Source: JACVRW01 sp963826165
Lineage (GTDB): Bacteria; Actinomycetota; Thermoleophilia; Solirubrobacterales; Thermoleophilaceae
Direction of reading: 5' to 3'
Length of the DNA: 64,000 bases
Assembly (NCBI GenBank): GCA_963826165.1
Contig: CAWGWC010000007.1
Coordinates: forward strand, 682,001 to 746,000
Part shown: positions 43,892 to 53,424 of the stretch, in pieces
How positions within the stretch are numbered: position 1 is the first letter of the stretch
Layout: each line of letters opens with the position of its first letter
Made by a program: the position numbers and the translations under genes
The notes under the pieces: generated by a model
Database searches by the model: none
What the model saw: the letters and a program-made list of their open reading frames with translations, nothing else
Told to the model about the DNA's origin: nothing

Positions 43892-43895
43892 GGGT

Positions 43896-44060
43896 CTAGC
43901 GGGTTTCCTTGTGAGGCGTGTGCTTGCCGCACCAGCGGCAGTACTTGCGAAACTCAACCCGGTCCGGGTTGTTCCGCTTCGACTTTTCGGTTTGGTAGTT
44001 GCGCCGCTTGCACTCCTCGCACGCGAGGGTGACGGCGATTCGGACGTCTCCGCGAGCCAT
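43896..44060 (-). CDS. rpmG: 50S ribosomal protein L33, cysteine (zinc) form
   Basis: 54 residues: MARGDVRIAVTLACEECKRR, then KRNNPDRVEFRKYCRWCGKH. Two CxxC pairs mark the zinc-binding C+ form of bL33. It precedes secE, the conserved rpmG-secE-nusG string. The ATG at 44060 is the first codon of this transcription unit. Confidence 0.96.
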   Translation of the reverse strand: MARGDVRIAVTLACEECKRRNYQTEKSKRNNPDRVEFRKYCRWCGKHTPHKETR

Positions 44061-44193
44061 GGCTCCTGCAAAAGGTTTGGCGTGGGCGGCCGGAGGCACA
44101 CGGAACTACCGCGGCCGGCCGCGAGGACGAGAGAAGTCTAGCGAGCAAGCAGGGGATTGCCGGGGGCGCTTACAGGTGCGAGACTCGGACGTG

Positions 44194-44610
44194 ATGGACT
44201 CGCCCCAGGAGCTCGTGGCCGACCGGTCGCTCGAGGTCCCTTCCCGGAACCTCGAGTGCATCAGGCAGGCGTGGGCGGTCTTCGAGGACGCCGGGGCCGA
44301 GGCGTGCATGGAGGTGCTGCTGGGCTTCGCGCACCCCGACGTGGAGTCGCGGCCCTACTCCGCCGAGGGAACCGTCCTGCACGGGAAGAGCGAGATACGC
44401 GCCTTCATCGAGCGGTCGGCGGACGACGGGACGCGAATCGAAGCGCGAGCCCAGAGCTTCGAGGAGTCTGGCAGCAGCGTGATCGTGCGCGGCTCGATCC
44501 GCGTGTGCCACGGCGACGGCTCCTTCGCCGAGACAAAGGTCCGCTGGCATCACGACTTCGAGGATGGCCTCATCAAATCGATGGGCTGGGAACCGCGCGC
44601 GGGCGACTGA
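44194..44610 (+). CDS. SnoaL/NTF2-like protein
   Basis: 138 residues. The chain matches the NTF2-like fold: an N-terminal helix pair (NLECIRQAWAVFEDAGAEAC), LLGFAHPDVESRPYSAEGTV, the helix GKSEIRAFIERSADDGTRIE, then strands SSVIVRGSIRVCHGDGSFAE and VRWHHDFEDGLIKSMGWEP. Proteins of this type are isomerases, cyclases or unknown binding proteins. The ATG has no obvious ribosome site; a GTG at 44176 is an alternative. Its last 38 bp overlap the convergent gene. Confidence 0.7.
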   Translation: MDSPQELVADRSLEVPSRNLECIRQAWAVFEDAGAEACMEVLLGFAHPDVESRPYSAEGTVLHGKSEIRAFIERSADDGTRIEARAQSFEESGSSVIVRGSIRVCHGDGSFAETKVRWHHDFEDGLIKSMGWEPRAGD

Positions 44611-45040
44611 CGAACCAGCCTCTCCGTACGAAGCGCCGCTGACAGAGCCGCCGTGCGCGGCGCTCCATCGCTTTGAACAGGCCGTCGCCGTGAGTCCAGC
44701 CCAGCAGGTGTCCCCACTCGTGAGCGTGAAGCCGGCACCGGGTCAGTCGATCCATCGCGAGCCACTCCGGCCAGCTCAGGAACATCCTGGGTCCGCCGAG
44801 GTCGGCGCAGGCGGCGATCCGTCCCGCCGGCAGCGTGTGGGCCGGATCGCAGTAGCGGGCCATCTCGTCGCCGGAGTGCGCCCACGTGTACACGACCGGA
44901 GGCGCGTGCCCCCAGACGCGCTCCGACACGCGCTCGTAGTCGGCGAGGGTCCCCGCGCTCGCCCCTGCTGGAGCCAGCGTTAACAGGGCCAGCCCCAATC
45001 CGACGGCCTTCGCGCGACGTGGGCGGTCTCGACCAAGCAC
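44573..45040 (-). CDS. Small secreted protein with metzincin-type zinc-protease motif
   Basis: 155 residues from GTG 45040. A signal peptide (AVGLGLALLTLAPAGASAG) is followed by a compact domain with four or five Cys and, near residue 107, HEWGHLLGWTH, an exact HExxHxxGxxH metzincin signature (two His, Glu and a third His ligand). The domain is very short for a protease and the Met-turn cannot be placed with confidence. It may be a minimal secreted peptidase. No operon partner is present. Confidence 0.65.
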   Translation of the reverse strand: MLGRDRPRRAKAVGLGLALLTLAPAGASAGTLADYERVSERVWGHAPPVVYTWAHSGDEMARYCDPAHTLPAGRIAACADLGGPRMFLSWPEWLAMDRLTRCRLHAHEWGHLLGWTHGDGLFKAMERRARRLCQRRFVRRGWFVSRPRAVPSPSI

Positions 45041-45115
45041 GATCGAACCGCGAGCCTGACCGCCGCGTCGGCCGGATCGAGCCGTCTGCCACGACCGCCT
45101 GCTTTAGTGCCGGTC

Positions 45116-45517
45116 ATGAAGCGGGCGATCCTCACCCTCACAGTGACTCTCACTGCCGTGGCGATCGGCTGCGGCGGCGGCGAGAGCGACGAGGACCAGG
45201 TGAGGGGGACGATCGAGGACTTCGCGGCAGCGAACGTCGACAAGGATTGGTCCGGCGCCTGCGACCAGCTCACCGACGAGGCCAAGAAGGCGCTGTCGGA
45301 CGCCGGCGAGCTGTTCGGCGGCAAGGGCTGCGCCGGAGTACTGAAAGCGGCCATCTCTCAGCTCAGCCCCGCCGAGCTCAAGAAGGAGTTCGGGGACCTG
45401 AAGATCAGCAACGTCAAGGTCGACGGCGACAACGCGACGGTCAAGGTCAACGGCGAGAACGTCCGGGTGGTCAAGCAGGGCGAAGCCTGGCTGCTGGACT
45501 TCAACCCGACGGGCTGA
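45116..45517 (+). CDS. Lipoprotein, NTF2-like/DUF4878-type
   Basis: 133 residues from ATG 45116. The lipobox is clear (TVTLTAVAIGC with the Cys near residue 19). The mature part resembles small cystatin/NTF2-like lipoproteins: DQVRGTIEDFAAANVDKDWS, two Cys in GACDQL and GKGCAGV that could bond, and DGDNATVKVNGENVRVVKQG near the end. Outer face of the membrane; function unknown. Confidence 0.72.
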   Translation: MKRAILTLTVTLTAVAIGCGGGESDEDQVRGTIEDFAAANVDKDWSGACDQLTDEAKKALSDAGELFGGKGCAGVLKAAISQLSPAELKKEFGDLKISNVKVDGDNATVKVNGENVRVVKQGEAWLLDFNPTG

Positions 45518-45535
45518 GCCCCGAAGCCCGCCCTC

Positions 45536-46168
45536 TCAGCGACGCTCGCGCTGCGACGGCCCGACGTGCTTGGCCAGCCAGCGCACCAGCGGCTGGGTGC
45601 TCTCCAACTCCGAGCGGATCCGCTTGTCGGCGGCGGGCTTGTGGATCCACGGCTTCAGCTCATGCCGGCGGTACACGGCCAGCTCCTTCATGCGCAGCCG
45701 CTCGATCCGCGGATGGTCCACCGGGTAGCCCTTCGGTGCCCGCTTGAGCGCAGGCGGCGCAGGCTCCAACCCACCTTCAGCGGCCACGCCGAGCGCTCTC
45801 TCGAACGCCGCGGCGCGGCGACCGTCGTCGATCGCCGCCCGGTAGCGCTCGAGCTGGTCAGAGGCCGGCGCGTGTAGTCCGCCCGCTACAAGCAGACCGT
45901 CGAGCGACAGCTCCACGTAGTAGCCGCCTCCGCCGCCGTAGCCGATCGCCAGACCGAACTGCTCCTTGATCGGCGGCCGCATGTGAAAGCGGGTGTCGTG
46001 GTAGGGACGGAACAGGTGCGGCTCACCGAAGGCGCTGAGCTGCGCGGCCAGCTCGCGTGCCGGCTCGACCAGGTAGGAGTCGTACCGGCCGCGGTTGGCC
46101 TTGAACCAGTCGCGGTCGTTGTTCTGCTCAAGCTCCCGGAGGAAGTCGATTGCCTCGGGCGGCCACAC
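45536..46168 (-). CDS. DUF2461-family protein
   Basis: 210 residues. It opens PPEAIDFLRELEQNNDRDWF, the typical start of DUF2461 (TIGR02453), followed by FRPYHDTRFHMRPPIKEQFG near 50 and GYYVELSLDGLLVAGGLHAP near 80. The biochemical role of the family is not known. The GTG start at 46168 lies eight bases from the 3' end of the tRNA-Thr gene on the same strand, so it may be read from the tRNA promoter. Confidence 0.85.
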   Translation of the reverse strand: MWPPEAIDFLRELEQNNDRDWFKANRGRYDSYLVEPARELAAQLSAFGEPHLFRPYHDTRFHMRPPIKEQFGLAIGYGGGGGYYVELSLDGLLVAGGLHAPASDQLERYRAAIDDGRRAAAFERALGVAAEGGLEPAPPALKRAPKGYPVDHPRIERLRMKELAVYRRHELKPWIHKPAADKRIRSELESTQPLVRWLAKHVGPSQRERR

Positions 46169-46175
46169 GGTGAAG

Positions 46176-46248
46176 AGCCGACGAGGGGACTCGAACCCCT
46201 GACCCCCTCCTTACCATGGAGGTGCTCTACCAGCTGAGCTACGTCGGC
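46176..46248 (-). tRNA. tRNA-Thr (anticodon GGT)
   Basis: 73 bases folding as a full cloverleaf: acceptor GCCGACG/CGTCGGC with discriminator T, D-arm GCTCAGCTGGTAGAGC, anticodon stem CCTCC/GGAGG with loop ATGGTAA giving anticodon GGT, and T-arm AGGGGTTCGAGTCCCCT. CCA is not encoded. It is 11 bp from tRNA-Tyr. Confidence 0.96.
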
Positions 46249-46259
46249 GGGTCTTGCAG

Positions 46260-46341
46260 TGGGGGGAGCAGGATTCGAACCTGCGTAGGCGGTGCCACGT
46301 GGTTTACAGCCACGCTCCTTTAGCCACTCGGACATCCCCCC
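46260..46341 (-). tRNA. tRNA-Tyr (anticodon GTA)
   Basis: 82 bases. Acceptor GGGGGGA/TCCCCCC with discriminator A, anticodon stem CGTGG/CCACG with loop CTGTAAA giving GTA, a long class-II variable arm, and T-arm GCAGGTTCGAATCCTGC. CCA is not encoded. A Tyr-Thr tRNA pair upstream of the rpmG-secE-nusG string recalls the tRNA-tuf-secE neighbourhood of other bacteria. Confidence 0.96.
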
Positions 46342-46368
46342 GGGTGGAGAGGCGATGATAGACGCCGC

Positions 46369-46942
46369 GTGGAGGTCCGTCGCCTGTCTGAGTCCGACTA
46401 CCCAGCGGCCGCCCGCGTCATCACCGACGCCCTCCTCGACGACCCCGGCTGGCTCGCCGTCGGCCCCGATCACCGAGCCCACCGGCACGCCGTGGCGCTG
46501 CGCTATCACCGCGTCGCCCTGAGCGTCACCCACCGGTACGGCGGCCCGATCTACGGCGCGTTCGGGCCCGGCGAACGGCTCGCCGGCGTGGCCGCCACCT
46601 TCGCCGCCGGCCTCTATCCGCCGCCGGCCTGGACCATCGCCAAGTTCGTGCCGGGCTTCCTGCTCGCCGGGCCGGCGCCGATCGTGCGCGGCCTGCGCTT
46701 CTCGTCCATCCAGGACGCAGGACACCCCGAGGAGGAGCACGTCTTCCTCTGGTTTCTGGCCGTCGACCCCGGGCAGCAGCGAAGGGGTGCGGGCCGCGCC
46801 CTCCTCGCGCGCGTGTTCGAGGACGCGGCCGCGCCCGTCTACCTCGACACGAGCAACCCGGCCAACGTTCCCTACTACGCGAGCTTCGGCTTCGAGGAGA
46901 CCGGGCGCGCGCCGCTCCCACGTGGCGGCGGCACCCTTTGGT

Positions 46943-46959
<17 letters not shown>
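46369..46959 (+). CDS. GNAT-family N-acetyltransferase
   Basis: 196 residues. Acetyl-CoA site: VFLWFLAVDPGQQRRGAGRA near 130, the motif A beta4-alpha3 with Q/RxxGxG/A as QRRGAG. The end has DTSNPANVPYYASFGFEETG, a typical motif B. The first half (VITDALLDDPGWLAVGP) is of the type seen in actinobacterial GNATs of unknown substrate. GTG start; its last 17 bp overlap the convergent sigma-factor gene. Confidence 0.87.
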
Positions 46960-48097
<1,138 letters not shown>

Positions 48098-48124
48098 TCC
48101 CTCACTCCTTTGACACCGCTGACG

Positions 48125-48144
48125 CCCCCTGAGGGGCCTGTCTC
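48125..48144. promoter_or_regulatory. Hairpin in the rpoD leader
   Basis: In the 199-bp gap between rpoD and the divergent cyclohydrolase gene, a GCCCC(C)TGAGGGGC palindrome lies about 30 bp upstream of the rpoD start. T6 follows some 18 bases later on the plus strand, too far for a terminator. It may structure the rpoD 5' UTR. No Zur-like box was recognised by eye. Confidence 0.35.
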
Positions 48145-48296
48145 AATGTCGAGTTTTTTGGATCCGCGGGGGCACCGCGAGGGGCTGAGCTCGTTGGGCC
48201 AGGTCCAAGGCGTAGCAGCCGCGGCCAGTCTACAACGCGTTTGTGCGGATTGCCCCGTGGCCCCCCCTCGCTTCTTCTCCGTAAGTACAGTGGGCC

Positions 48297-49298
48297 ATGG
48301 CCATGACAGAGCGAACCGCGCTACTCGGCAGCGACGTCCAGGCCCGCCGTCCCTCCACCCACGTGAGCCTCTCGCGGGTGGGCGTGACCGGCGTGGAGAA
48401 GGTCATCCGCATCCGTCTGAACGGCGGCGAACAGCTCTACTACGCCGAGCTCGAGTGCTTCGTGGACCTCGGTCCGGAGCAGAAGGGCGCGCACATGTCG
48501 CGCTTCGAGGAGGTCGTGAACGAGGCCATCGACGAGGTGATCCTCGGCGAGGCGTTCAAGGCCGAGACGCTCGCCGCCCACATCGCCGAGCGCGTGCGCG
48601 ACCGTCAGCAGGCCCGCCGGGCGGAGGTCACGATCGCCGCCCGCTATCCCGAGCACAAGCTGGCGCCCGCATCCGGCAGTCACACCCAGGAGATCTACAC
48701 GCTGTTCGGCGCGGCCGTGGCCTCGGCCTCGGGCACCCGCCGGATGGTGGGAGTCGAGGCGCAGGGCATGACGGCCTGCCCCTGCGCGCAGGAGATGGTC
48801 ATGGAGCGCTCGCAGGAGCGCCTGACCGAGGCCGGCTTCAGCGACAGCGAGATCGCGCGGGTGTTCGAATCGGTGCCGGTGGCCACCCACAACCAGCGCG
48901 GCATCGGCACGCTCTACGTCGGCTGCCCCGAGGGCTGCGAGCAGCCCATCGAGGCCGCCACCCTGCTGGAGATCGTGGAGAGCTCGATGAGCTCCGAGAT
49001 CTACGAGCTGATGAAGCGCTCGGACGAGGTCGAGGTGGTGGAGAAGGCCCACATGCACCCGCGCTTCGTGGAGGACTGCGTGCGCGAGATGGTGCGCATG
49101 GCCAGCGAGCGCTTCGCCTCGCTGGGCGAGCAGGCCTTCATCTCCGCGCGCCAGGAGAACCTGGAGACGATCCACAAGCACAACGTGGTGGCCGAGCGTC
49201 ACGGCCTGCTGGGCGAGCTACGTCACGAGCTCGAGGAGGGCGCACGAGCTCCTCACCACGTGTCGATGCAGGAGTGGCTGCAGTCGGACGGGGCGTAG
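48297..49298 (+). CDS. folE2: GTP cyclohydrolase I, FolE2/MptA type (COG1469)
   Basis: 333 residues. The zinc- or iron-dependent type IB/MptA enzyme converts GTP to a dihydroneopterin phosphate for folate-type cofactors or queuosine precursors. Family landmarks: VSLSRVGVTGVEKVIRI near 22, the active-site Cys segment EAQGMTACPCAQEMV near 155, VPVATHNQRGIGTLYVGCPE near 195 and EKAHMHPRFVEDCVREMV near 245. The wording around the CPC motif and THNQRG looks closer to archaeal MptA than to typical bacterial FolE2. Divergent from rpoD. Confidence 0.87.
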   Translation: MAMTERTALLGSDVQARRPSTHVSLSRVGVTGVEKVIRIRLNGGEQLYYAELECFVDLGPEQKGAHMSRFEEVVNEAIDEVILGEAFKAETLAAHIAERVRDRQQARRAEVTIAARYPEHKLAPASGSHTQEIYTLFGAAVASASGTRRMVGVEAQGMTACPCAQEMVMERSQERLTEAGFSDSEIARVFESVPVATHNQRGIGTLYVGCPEGCEQPIEAATLLEIVESSMSSEIYELMKRSDEVEVVEKAHMHPRFVEDCVREMVRMASERFASLGEQAFISARQENLETIHKHNVVAERHGLLGELRHELEEGARAPHHVSMQEWLQSDGA

Positions 49299-49418
49299 TC
49301 CGTCGCTTTAACGGATGCACGACTTTCTCGTACAAACGTCCAGGGAAAGGTTTCTCTGTCAAGGTGAGGGGGAAGCCTCGCCGATGGAGACTTGGCGTAT
49401 ACGCAACACGGAGGCCCC

Positions 49419-49865
49419 TTGACCGAGAGCCGGCACATACCCCTTTCCCAGGACGCGGCATTGGTCGTGGCCCTGGCCGGCACCGCAATGCCGTTTGCCC
49501 ACTCGTCCGAGGACGAGGCCGAGCGCTGGCTTCGCGCGCTCCGGCTGCACGGCGAGGTGGGCGCCGCGCTGCAGGGACTCGGCGTGGGCGAGGCCCCGCT
49601 GTCGGGTGACGAGGCGGCTCGCGCCGCGGCCGAACCCGACACCCCTCCGCACGGACCCGAGGTGCTCGAGACCGTGGCTCGTCGCGCGAGCGACTTCGCA
49701 CACGCCCGCGGCGGCGAGACGGTGAGCACCACCGACCTCACCTACTCGGTGCTCGACGTGTACGGCGAGCTGTTCGAGCAGACGCTCTACCTGCGCGGCA
49801 CGACCAGCCAGGAACTGCTCGAGCGCCTCAGCGGCGCGAGTGCTGCGGAGGCGCCGAAGAGCTGA
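49419..49865 (+). CDS. Hypothetical protein, possibly Clp-N-like
   Basis: 148 residues from TTG 49419, chosen because GGAGG lies five bases upstream. The all-helical chain (AALVVALAGTAMPFAHSSED, LETVARRASDFAHARGGETV, DLTYSVLDVYGELFEQTLYL, then RGTTSQELLERL) vaguely resembles the ClpA/C N-terminal repeat ending in a helix before LL..xG. This similarity is weak and by eye only. It overlaps the end of the convergent DUF3817 gene by 38 bp. Confidence 0.5.
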   Translation: MTESRHIPLSQDAALVVALAGTAMPFAHSSEDEAERWLRALRLHGEVGAALQGLGVGEAPLSGDEAARAAAEPDTPPHGPEVLETVARRASDFAHARGGETVSTTDLTYSVLDVYGELFEQTLYLRGTTSQELLERLSGASAAEAPKS

Positions 49866-50136
49866 CCCCGCGGCGCCGCGCCAGGTACTCGATGCCGGCG
49901 GTGCTGCCCACGGGGCCGAGCGGGGACACGGTGGCCGCCAGCAGCGGCCACGGGAACGTGCCGCGCTTGCAGCCGTAGGCCACCAGCAGGCAGAGGATGA
50001 TCCAGCCCACTCCGTGGGTCCAGCCGAGCGCCTGCTCGGCCCCCTCGCCCAAGCCGCCGATGGCCACCACGAGCAGCGCGGCGAAGATGCACACCTCGGC
50101 GATCGAGTAGATCCGCACGGCCTGGAAGTAGGACAC
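49828..50136 (-). CDS. DUF3817 integral membrane protein
   Basis: 102 residues with three predicted helices: IAEVCIFAALLVVAIGGLGE, HGVGWIILCLLVAYGCKRG and PWPLLAATVSPLGPVGSTAG. The order matches DUF3817, a small actinobacterial membrane family of unknown role. The start is GTG at 50136. It is followed on the same strand, upstream, by the VTT-domain gene 12 bp away. Confidence 0.75.
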   Translation of the reverse strand: MSYFQAVRIYSIAEVCIFAALLVVAIGGLGEGAEQALGWTHGVGWIILCLLVAYGCKRGTFPWPLLAATVSPLGPVGSTAGIEYLARRRGVSSSAPPQHSRR

Positions 50137-50147
50137 GGCTTCTGAGA

Positions 50148-50810
50148 CTAGGCCGGGCGCGGGCGGCGACCCGCCACGATCTGCCGTCGCACGAACAACA
50201 TCCCGGCGAGACCGAGCACCACCAGCAGGACGACGGCCACGATGGCCTCCGGTGAGGTGAGGTCGCTGAGGCTGCCGCCGAGCGCGACGTAGGCGAACAC
50301 CTTGGGCGCGCCGCCCACCACCGTGCCCAGCCCGAGCTGGCTGAAGCGCAGCTTGGTGAGCCCGGCGCTGTAGTTCACGAGGCCCCAGGGCAGCAGCGGC
50401 ACGATCCTCGACTCCATCACCGCCACCGCTCCGTGCCGGGTGAGGAAGTCCTCGAGCGACTTGGTGCGCTCGGGCAGCAGCCCGCCGAAGTGCTCGCCCG
50501 CCAGCCGGCGCGAGATGCCCATCTGCACGAGCGAGGCCACCGTGACCCCGAGCAGCGCGAGCGGGAAGCCGGCCAGGGTGCCGAACAGCAGGCCGGTGGC
50601 ACCGGCCAGCACCGGCCAGGTGATCACGAAGTTGGCCAGCACGAAGAGGGGGATGTAGACGAGCAGCGCCCAGGCGCCGAGGTCCTCGCCGAAGTCGCGC
50701 GCCTCCTCCGGCGACGGCACCGAGCCGGTGACCAGCACGGCCACGAACAGCGTTCCCGCCACGGCTCCGAAGGTGGCGATGCGCGCAATCGCCGCTCGCC
50801 GGGAGTCCAT
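50148..50810 (-). CDS. VTT-domain (TVP38/TMEM64, DedA-like) membrane protein
   Basis: 220 residues with about five helices. The VTT core is visible: LVYIPLFVLANFVITWPVLA near 50, GATGLLFGTLAGFPLALLG near 70, then MESRIVPLLPWGLVNYSAGL near 130 and LGTVVGGAPKVFAYVALGG near 160. Members are lipid scramblase/flippase-like proteins. Probably an operon with the DUF3817 gene. Confidence 0.82.
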   Translation of the reverse strand: MDSRRAAIARIATFGAVAGTLFVAVLVTGSVPSPEEARDFGEDLGAWALLVYIPLFVLANFVITWPVLAGATGLLFGTLAGFPLALLGVTVASLVQMGISRRLAGEHFGGLLPERTKSLEDFLTRHGAVAVMESRIVPLLPWGLVNYSAGLTKLRFSQLGLGTVVGGAPKVFAYVALGGSLSDLTSPEAIVAVVLLVVLGLAGMLFVRRQIVAGRRPRPA

Positions 50811-50846
50811 GAGCCCCAGAGTAGACCCTGGTTACTCTTCTCGGAG

Positions 50847-51260
50847 GTGCACACGCTCCTCGTCTACGGCCCCACCGATCGCGCCGACGCCGCGCTGCGC
50901 TCGGTCGCCCGCCGGGCCCACGACGAGGGCGACGACCTCACGGTCGTGTCGCTCGTCATCCAGGAGCCCACGGGCTCGCCGCGCTGCTGCAGCACCAACT
51001 CCGCGCTCTGGAACGAGATCTGCCGCGACCTGGCCGGCCGCGATCTGATGCGGGCCTGGATGACCCTCGACGGCGACGACAGCATTCGCCTCGACACCAT
51101 CGCCACCCCGGCCTGGCACCCGGCCGACACCCTCACCGCCGAGGCGCTCACCCGCGGCGCGGACGAGATCGTGCTCGCCGACCCGGGCGCCAGCGGCCTC
51201 GGTCGCCTCGAGCGGCGGCGGCTGCGCCGGCGCAGCCCGCTGCCGGTCAGCGCGGGCTGA
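50847..51260 (+). CDS. Universal-stress-protein-like small protein
   Basis: 137 residues from GTG 50847. The alternating strand-helix layout resembles the USP fold: HTLLVYGPTDRADAALRSVA at the start, GDDLTVVSLVIQEP, and LTAEALTRGADEIVLADPGA near the end. The ATP-binding GxxG motif is not seen. Two adjacent Cys occur (SPRCCST). It appears to start with little or no leader, and its end overlaps the convergent gene by 14 bp. Confidence 0.5.
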   Translation: MHTLLVYGPTDRADAALRSVARRAHDEGDDLTVVSLVIQEPTGSPRCCSTNSALWNEICRDLAGRDLMRAWMTLDGDDSIRLDTIATPAWHPADTLTAEALTRGADEIVLADPGASGLGRLERRRLRRRSPLPVSAG

Positions 51261-52479
51261 GGATCCCCGGCGGGATCGTTCCGGTGCGCATGCGCTGCGG
51301 GTGGTTGCCCACCTTGATGCGGGCCACCTCGCGCGCCTTGCGCCAGGAGATCACCGACACGCGGTCGTCGCCGGCCACCGAGACGAAGCAGTAGCGCCCG
51401 TCCTCGCTGGTCGTCGACCAGTAGGGCGTGCGGCCCACCGGGATGATGCGCTCGGGCTTCAGCGTGCGGCGCGTGACCACCGCGGCGTAGTCCGACATCG
51501 AACCGGCCACGCAGAACTTGGTCCCGCGCGGGTTGATCGTCAGCCCGTGATGGGCGGAGTCGAGCAGGTACTCGGTGCGCGGCAGGTTCCTCGACCTCTT
51601 GCTCTTCGGCAGCACGGCGAGGCGGGTGGGCCGGTCGCGTTTGAGGTCGTACTCCACGAAGCCGTGGAAGAAGGAGAGCTGGAAGTAGACGAAGCGCTCA
51701 CCGGGCGCGATGGCCATCGGTCGCACCGCCGAGCTGAGTCCGGGGACGCCGAAGTCGGCCAGCTTCTGGGCCATGTTGATCTTGCGCTTGACGCGCAGGG
51801 TGCGAGCGTCGATCACCTCGAACACGCGCTCGCCCTTGCCGGCGTCCTCCGAGGGGTCGTCGGTGTCGGTGAAGACGGTGCCGATGCTCCCGTGGAAGAT
51901 CGTGCTGCCGTCCTTCGAGTAGTTGACCTCGTGCGGCTGGTCGCCCGAGGGGATGCGGCCGACGATGCGCCCGTTGCGCGTGTTGAGGACGTTGATGTTG
52001 CGGGCGGTGGAGGCCGAGACCAGCAGCCGCCGGCCGTCGGGCGAGAGCGCCATGTGGTCGGCGCGGGTGCCGTCGACCTTCGTCCTCCAGACGATCTTGC
52101 GCGTGCGGAGGCTGATCGAGACGACGTCGGCGAAGCTCGGACGCGAGAAGTAGACGAAGCGACCGTTCCTCGACACGAAGCCGTCGTCCACGTACTGGTT
52201 GTTGCCCTCGCCCACTCGCTCGCGGATGAGGTCGAAGATGGCCTTGCGGCCCGGGTCGGCGTTGATCTCGGCCAGGCGCTGAGCCTCGTCGGGGATCACG
52301 TTGAGGCGGGCGAGCCGCTTGAAGCCGTTGATGGCGATCACGTCCGCGGTGCCGGCCCAGTTGTTGGAGACCACGAGGACGTCCTGGGTGGGCTTGCTTT
52401 GAGCCATTGCGGCGCCCGGCATCCCGGCCATCGCGACCGCCATCCCGGCAACCAGTGTTCGCGCCATCCTCCCCGCCAT
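51247..52479 (-). CDS. Secreted YVTN-type beta-propeller protein
   Basis: 410 residues with a signal peptide (TLVAGMAVAMAGMPGAAMAQ). Repeated blades of the YVTN/NHL type are seen: VLVVSNNWAGTADVIAING, HMALSPDGRRLLVSASTARN, NVLNTRNGRIVGRIPSGDQP, VAGDDRVSVISWRKAREVAR. Seven-bladed propellers of this sort bind ligands or partners outside the cell. It is 15 bp downstream of the next membrane-protein gene on the same strand, a likely two-gene operon. Confidence 0.8.
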   Translation of the reverse strand: MAGRMARTLVAGMAVAMAGMPGAAMAQSKPTQDVLVVSNNWAGTADVIAINGFKRLARLNVIPDEAQRLAEINADPGRKAIFDLIRERVGEGNNQYVDDGFVSRNGRFVYFSRPSFADVVSISLRTRKIVWRTKVDGTRADHMALSPDGRRLLVSASTARNINVLNTRNGRIVGRIPSGDQPHEVNYSKDGSTIFHGSIGTVFTDTDDPSEDAGKGERVFEVIDARTLRVKRKINMAQKLADFGVPGLSSAVRPMAIAPGERFVYFQLSFFHGFVEYDLKRDRPTRLAVLPKSKRSRNLPRTEYLLDSAHHGLTINPRGTKFCVAGSMSDYAAVVTRRTLKPERIIPVGRTPYWSTTSEDGRYCFVSVAGDDRVSVISWRKAREVARIKVGNHPQRMRTGTIPPGILSPR

Positions 52480-52494
52480 CAGCGGGACGGCAGA

Positions 52495-53367
52495 CTACCC
52501 GGCGCTTCTCGCGCGTGCCATGCCGTACACGCCGGTCACGGTGACCAGCGCGATCAGGCCGACGAGCACCCAGGCCACCGGCTCGCCCCAGTCGACCGCC
52601 GACTCGTAGCGGGCGATCGCGATCGCCAGCAGCACGCCGAGGGCGGCTGAGCCGAGGAAGGTGAAACGAGCGCGGTGAAGATCGTTCTCTCGGATGGTGA
52701 AGGCGGCCAGGGCCCCGACCCCCAGGAACCAGGCCGACAGCGCGTGCGAGGTCAGCGGGGTGAGCGGCCAGGGCCAGATGTCGATCGCCGTGTCGGCGGC
52801 CACGAGCTGGACGGCGCCGATGGCGAGCATCGTCACCGAGATCACTCCGAACCCGGCCTTCAGGGCGTTGGGCAGCCGCGGGCCGGCCGGGGGATCGCCG
52901 CCGTCCATGCGCAGCTGCATCGTGATGAGAATGGCCAGGCCGACCGGGATCACGATGTACACGGCGAGCCAGGCCCAGGCGGCGAAGGCCGGTTGGAAGT
53001 CGTCGTCGAAGTGGAACAGGTCGAGGTCGAGCAGGGTGGCGAGCAGCTTGGTGCAGGCCACGATCAACACGGCGAAGGCCACGGGGCGAACCTCGGCCCA
53101 GCTCTTCGCGCGCGAGGCGGGGAAGAGCAGGATGAAGCCGGTGTAGAAGAAGGCGCCGTCCACCGTGGCGGTGATGGGCGCCTTGATCGTCCAGGCGAAG
53201 AAGTCCTCGGTGCGCTCGGGGAAGACGAACAGCTGCGTGCCGCCGAGCAGCACGAGGATGCTGCCGACGAGGAAGAGGAGGCTGAGGGCGGGAAGAACGG
53301 GCCGGATGGCCCGCTCCTGTTCGGTCGCGGTCGTCATCACGCGGGATTCTGCCGTGGAAGTGGCCAT
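52495..53367 (-). CDS. Hypothetical polytopic membrane protein (~8 helices)
   Basis: 290 residues. Helices include PALSLLFLVGSILVLLGGTQ, FFYTGFILLFPASRAKSWAE, VAFAVLIVACTKLLATLLDL, AWLAVYIVIPVGLAILITMQ and AWVLVGLIALVTVTGVYGMA. I do not recognise the family; the acidic patch LDLDLFHFDDDFQ between helices is notable. Start ATG 53367 or an internal ATG ten codons later. It probably forms an operon with the propeller gene. Confidence 0.6.
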   Translation of the reverse strand: MATSTAESRVMTTATEQERAIRPVLPALSLLFLVGSILVLLGGTQLFVFPERTEDFFAWTIKAPITATVDGAFFYTGFILLFPASRAKSWAEVRPVAFAVLIVACTKLLATLLDLDLFHFDDDFQPAFAAWAWLAVYIVIPVGLAILITMQLRMDGGDPPAGPRLPNALKAGFGVISVTMLAIGAVQLVAADTAIDIWPWPLTPLTSHALSAWFLGVGALAAFTIRENDLHRARFTFLGSAALGVLLAIAIARYESAVDWGEPVAWVLVGLIALVTVTGVYGMARARSAG

Positions 53368-53424
53368 ACATGGGCCGACCTCCCTGATCCGGATTTATTC
53401 CATCCGATCTTGCGGCGCCAACGA

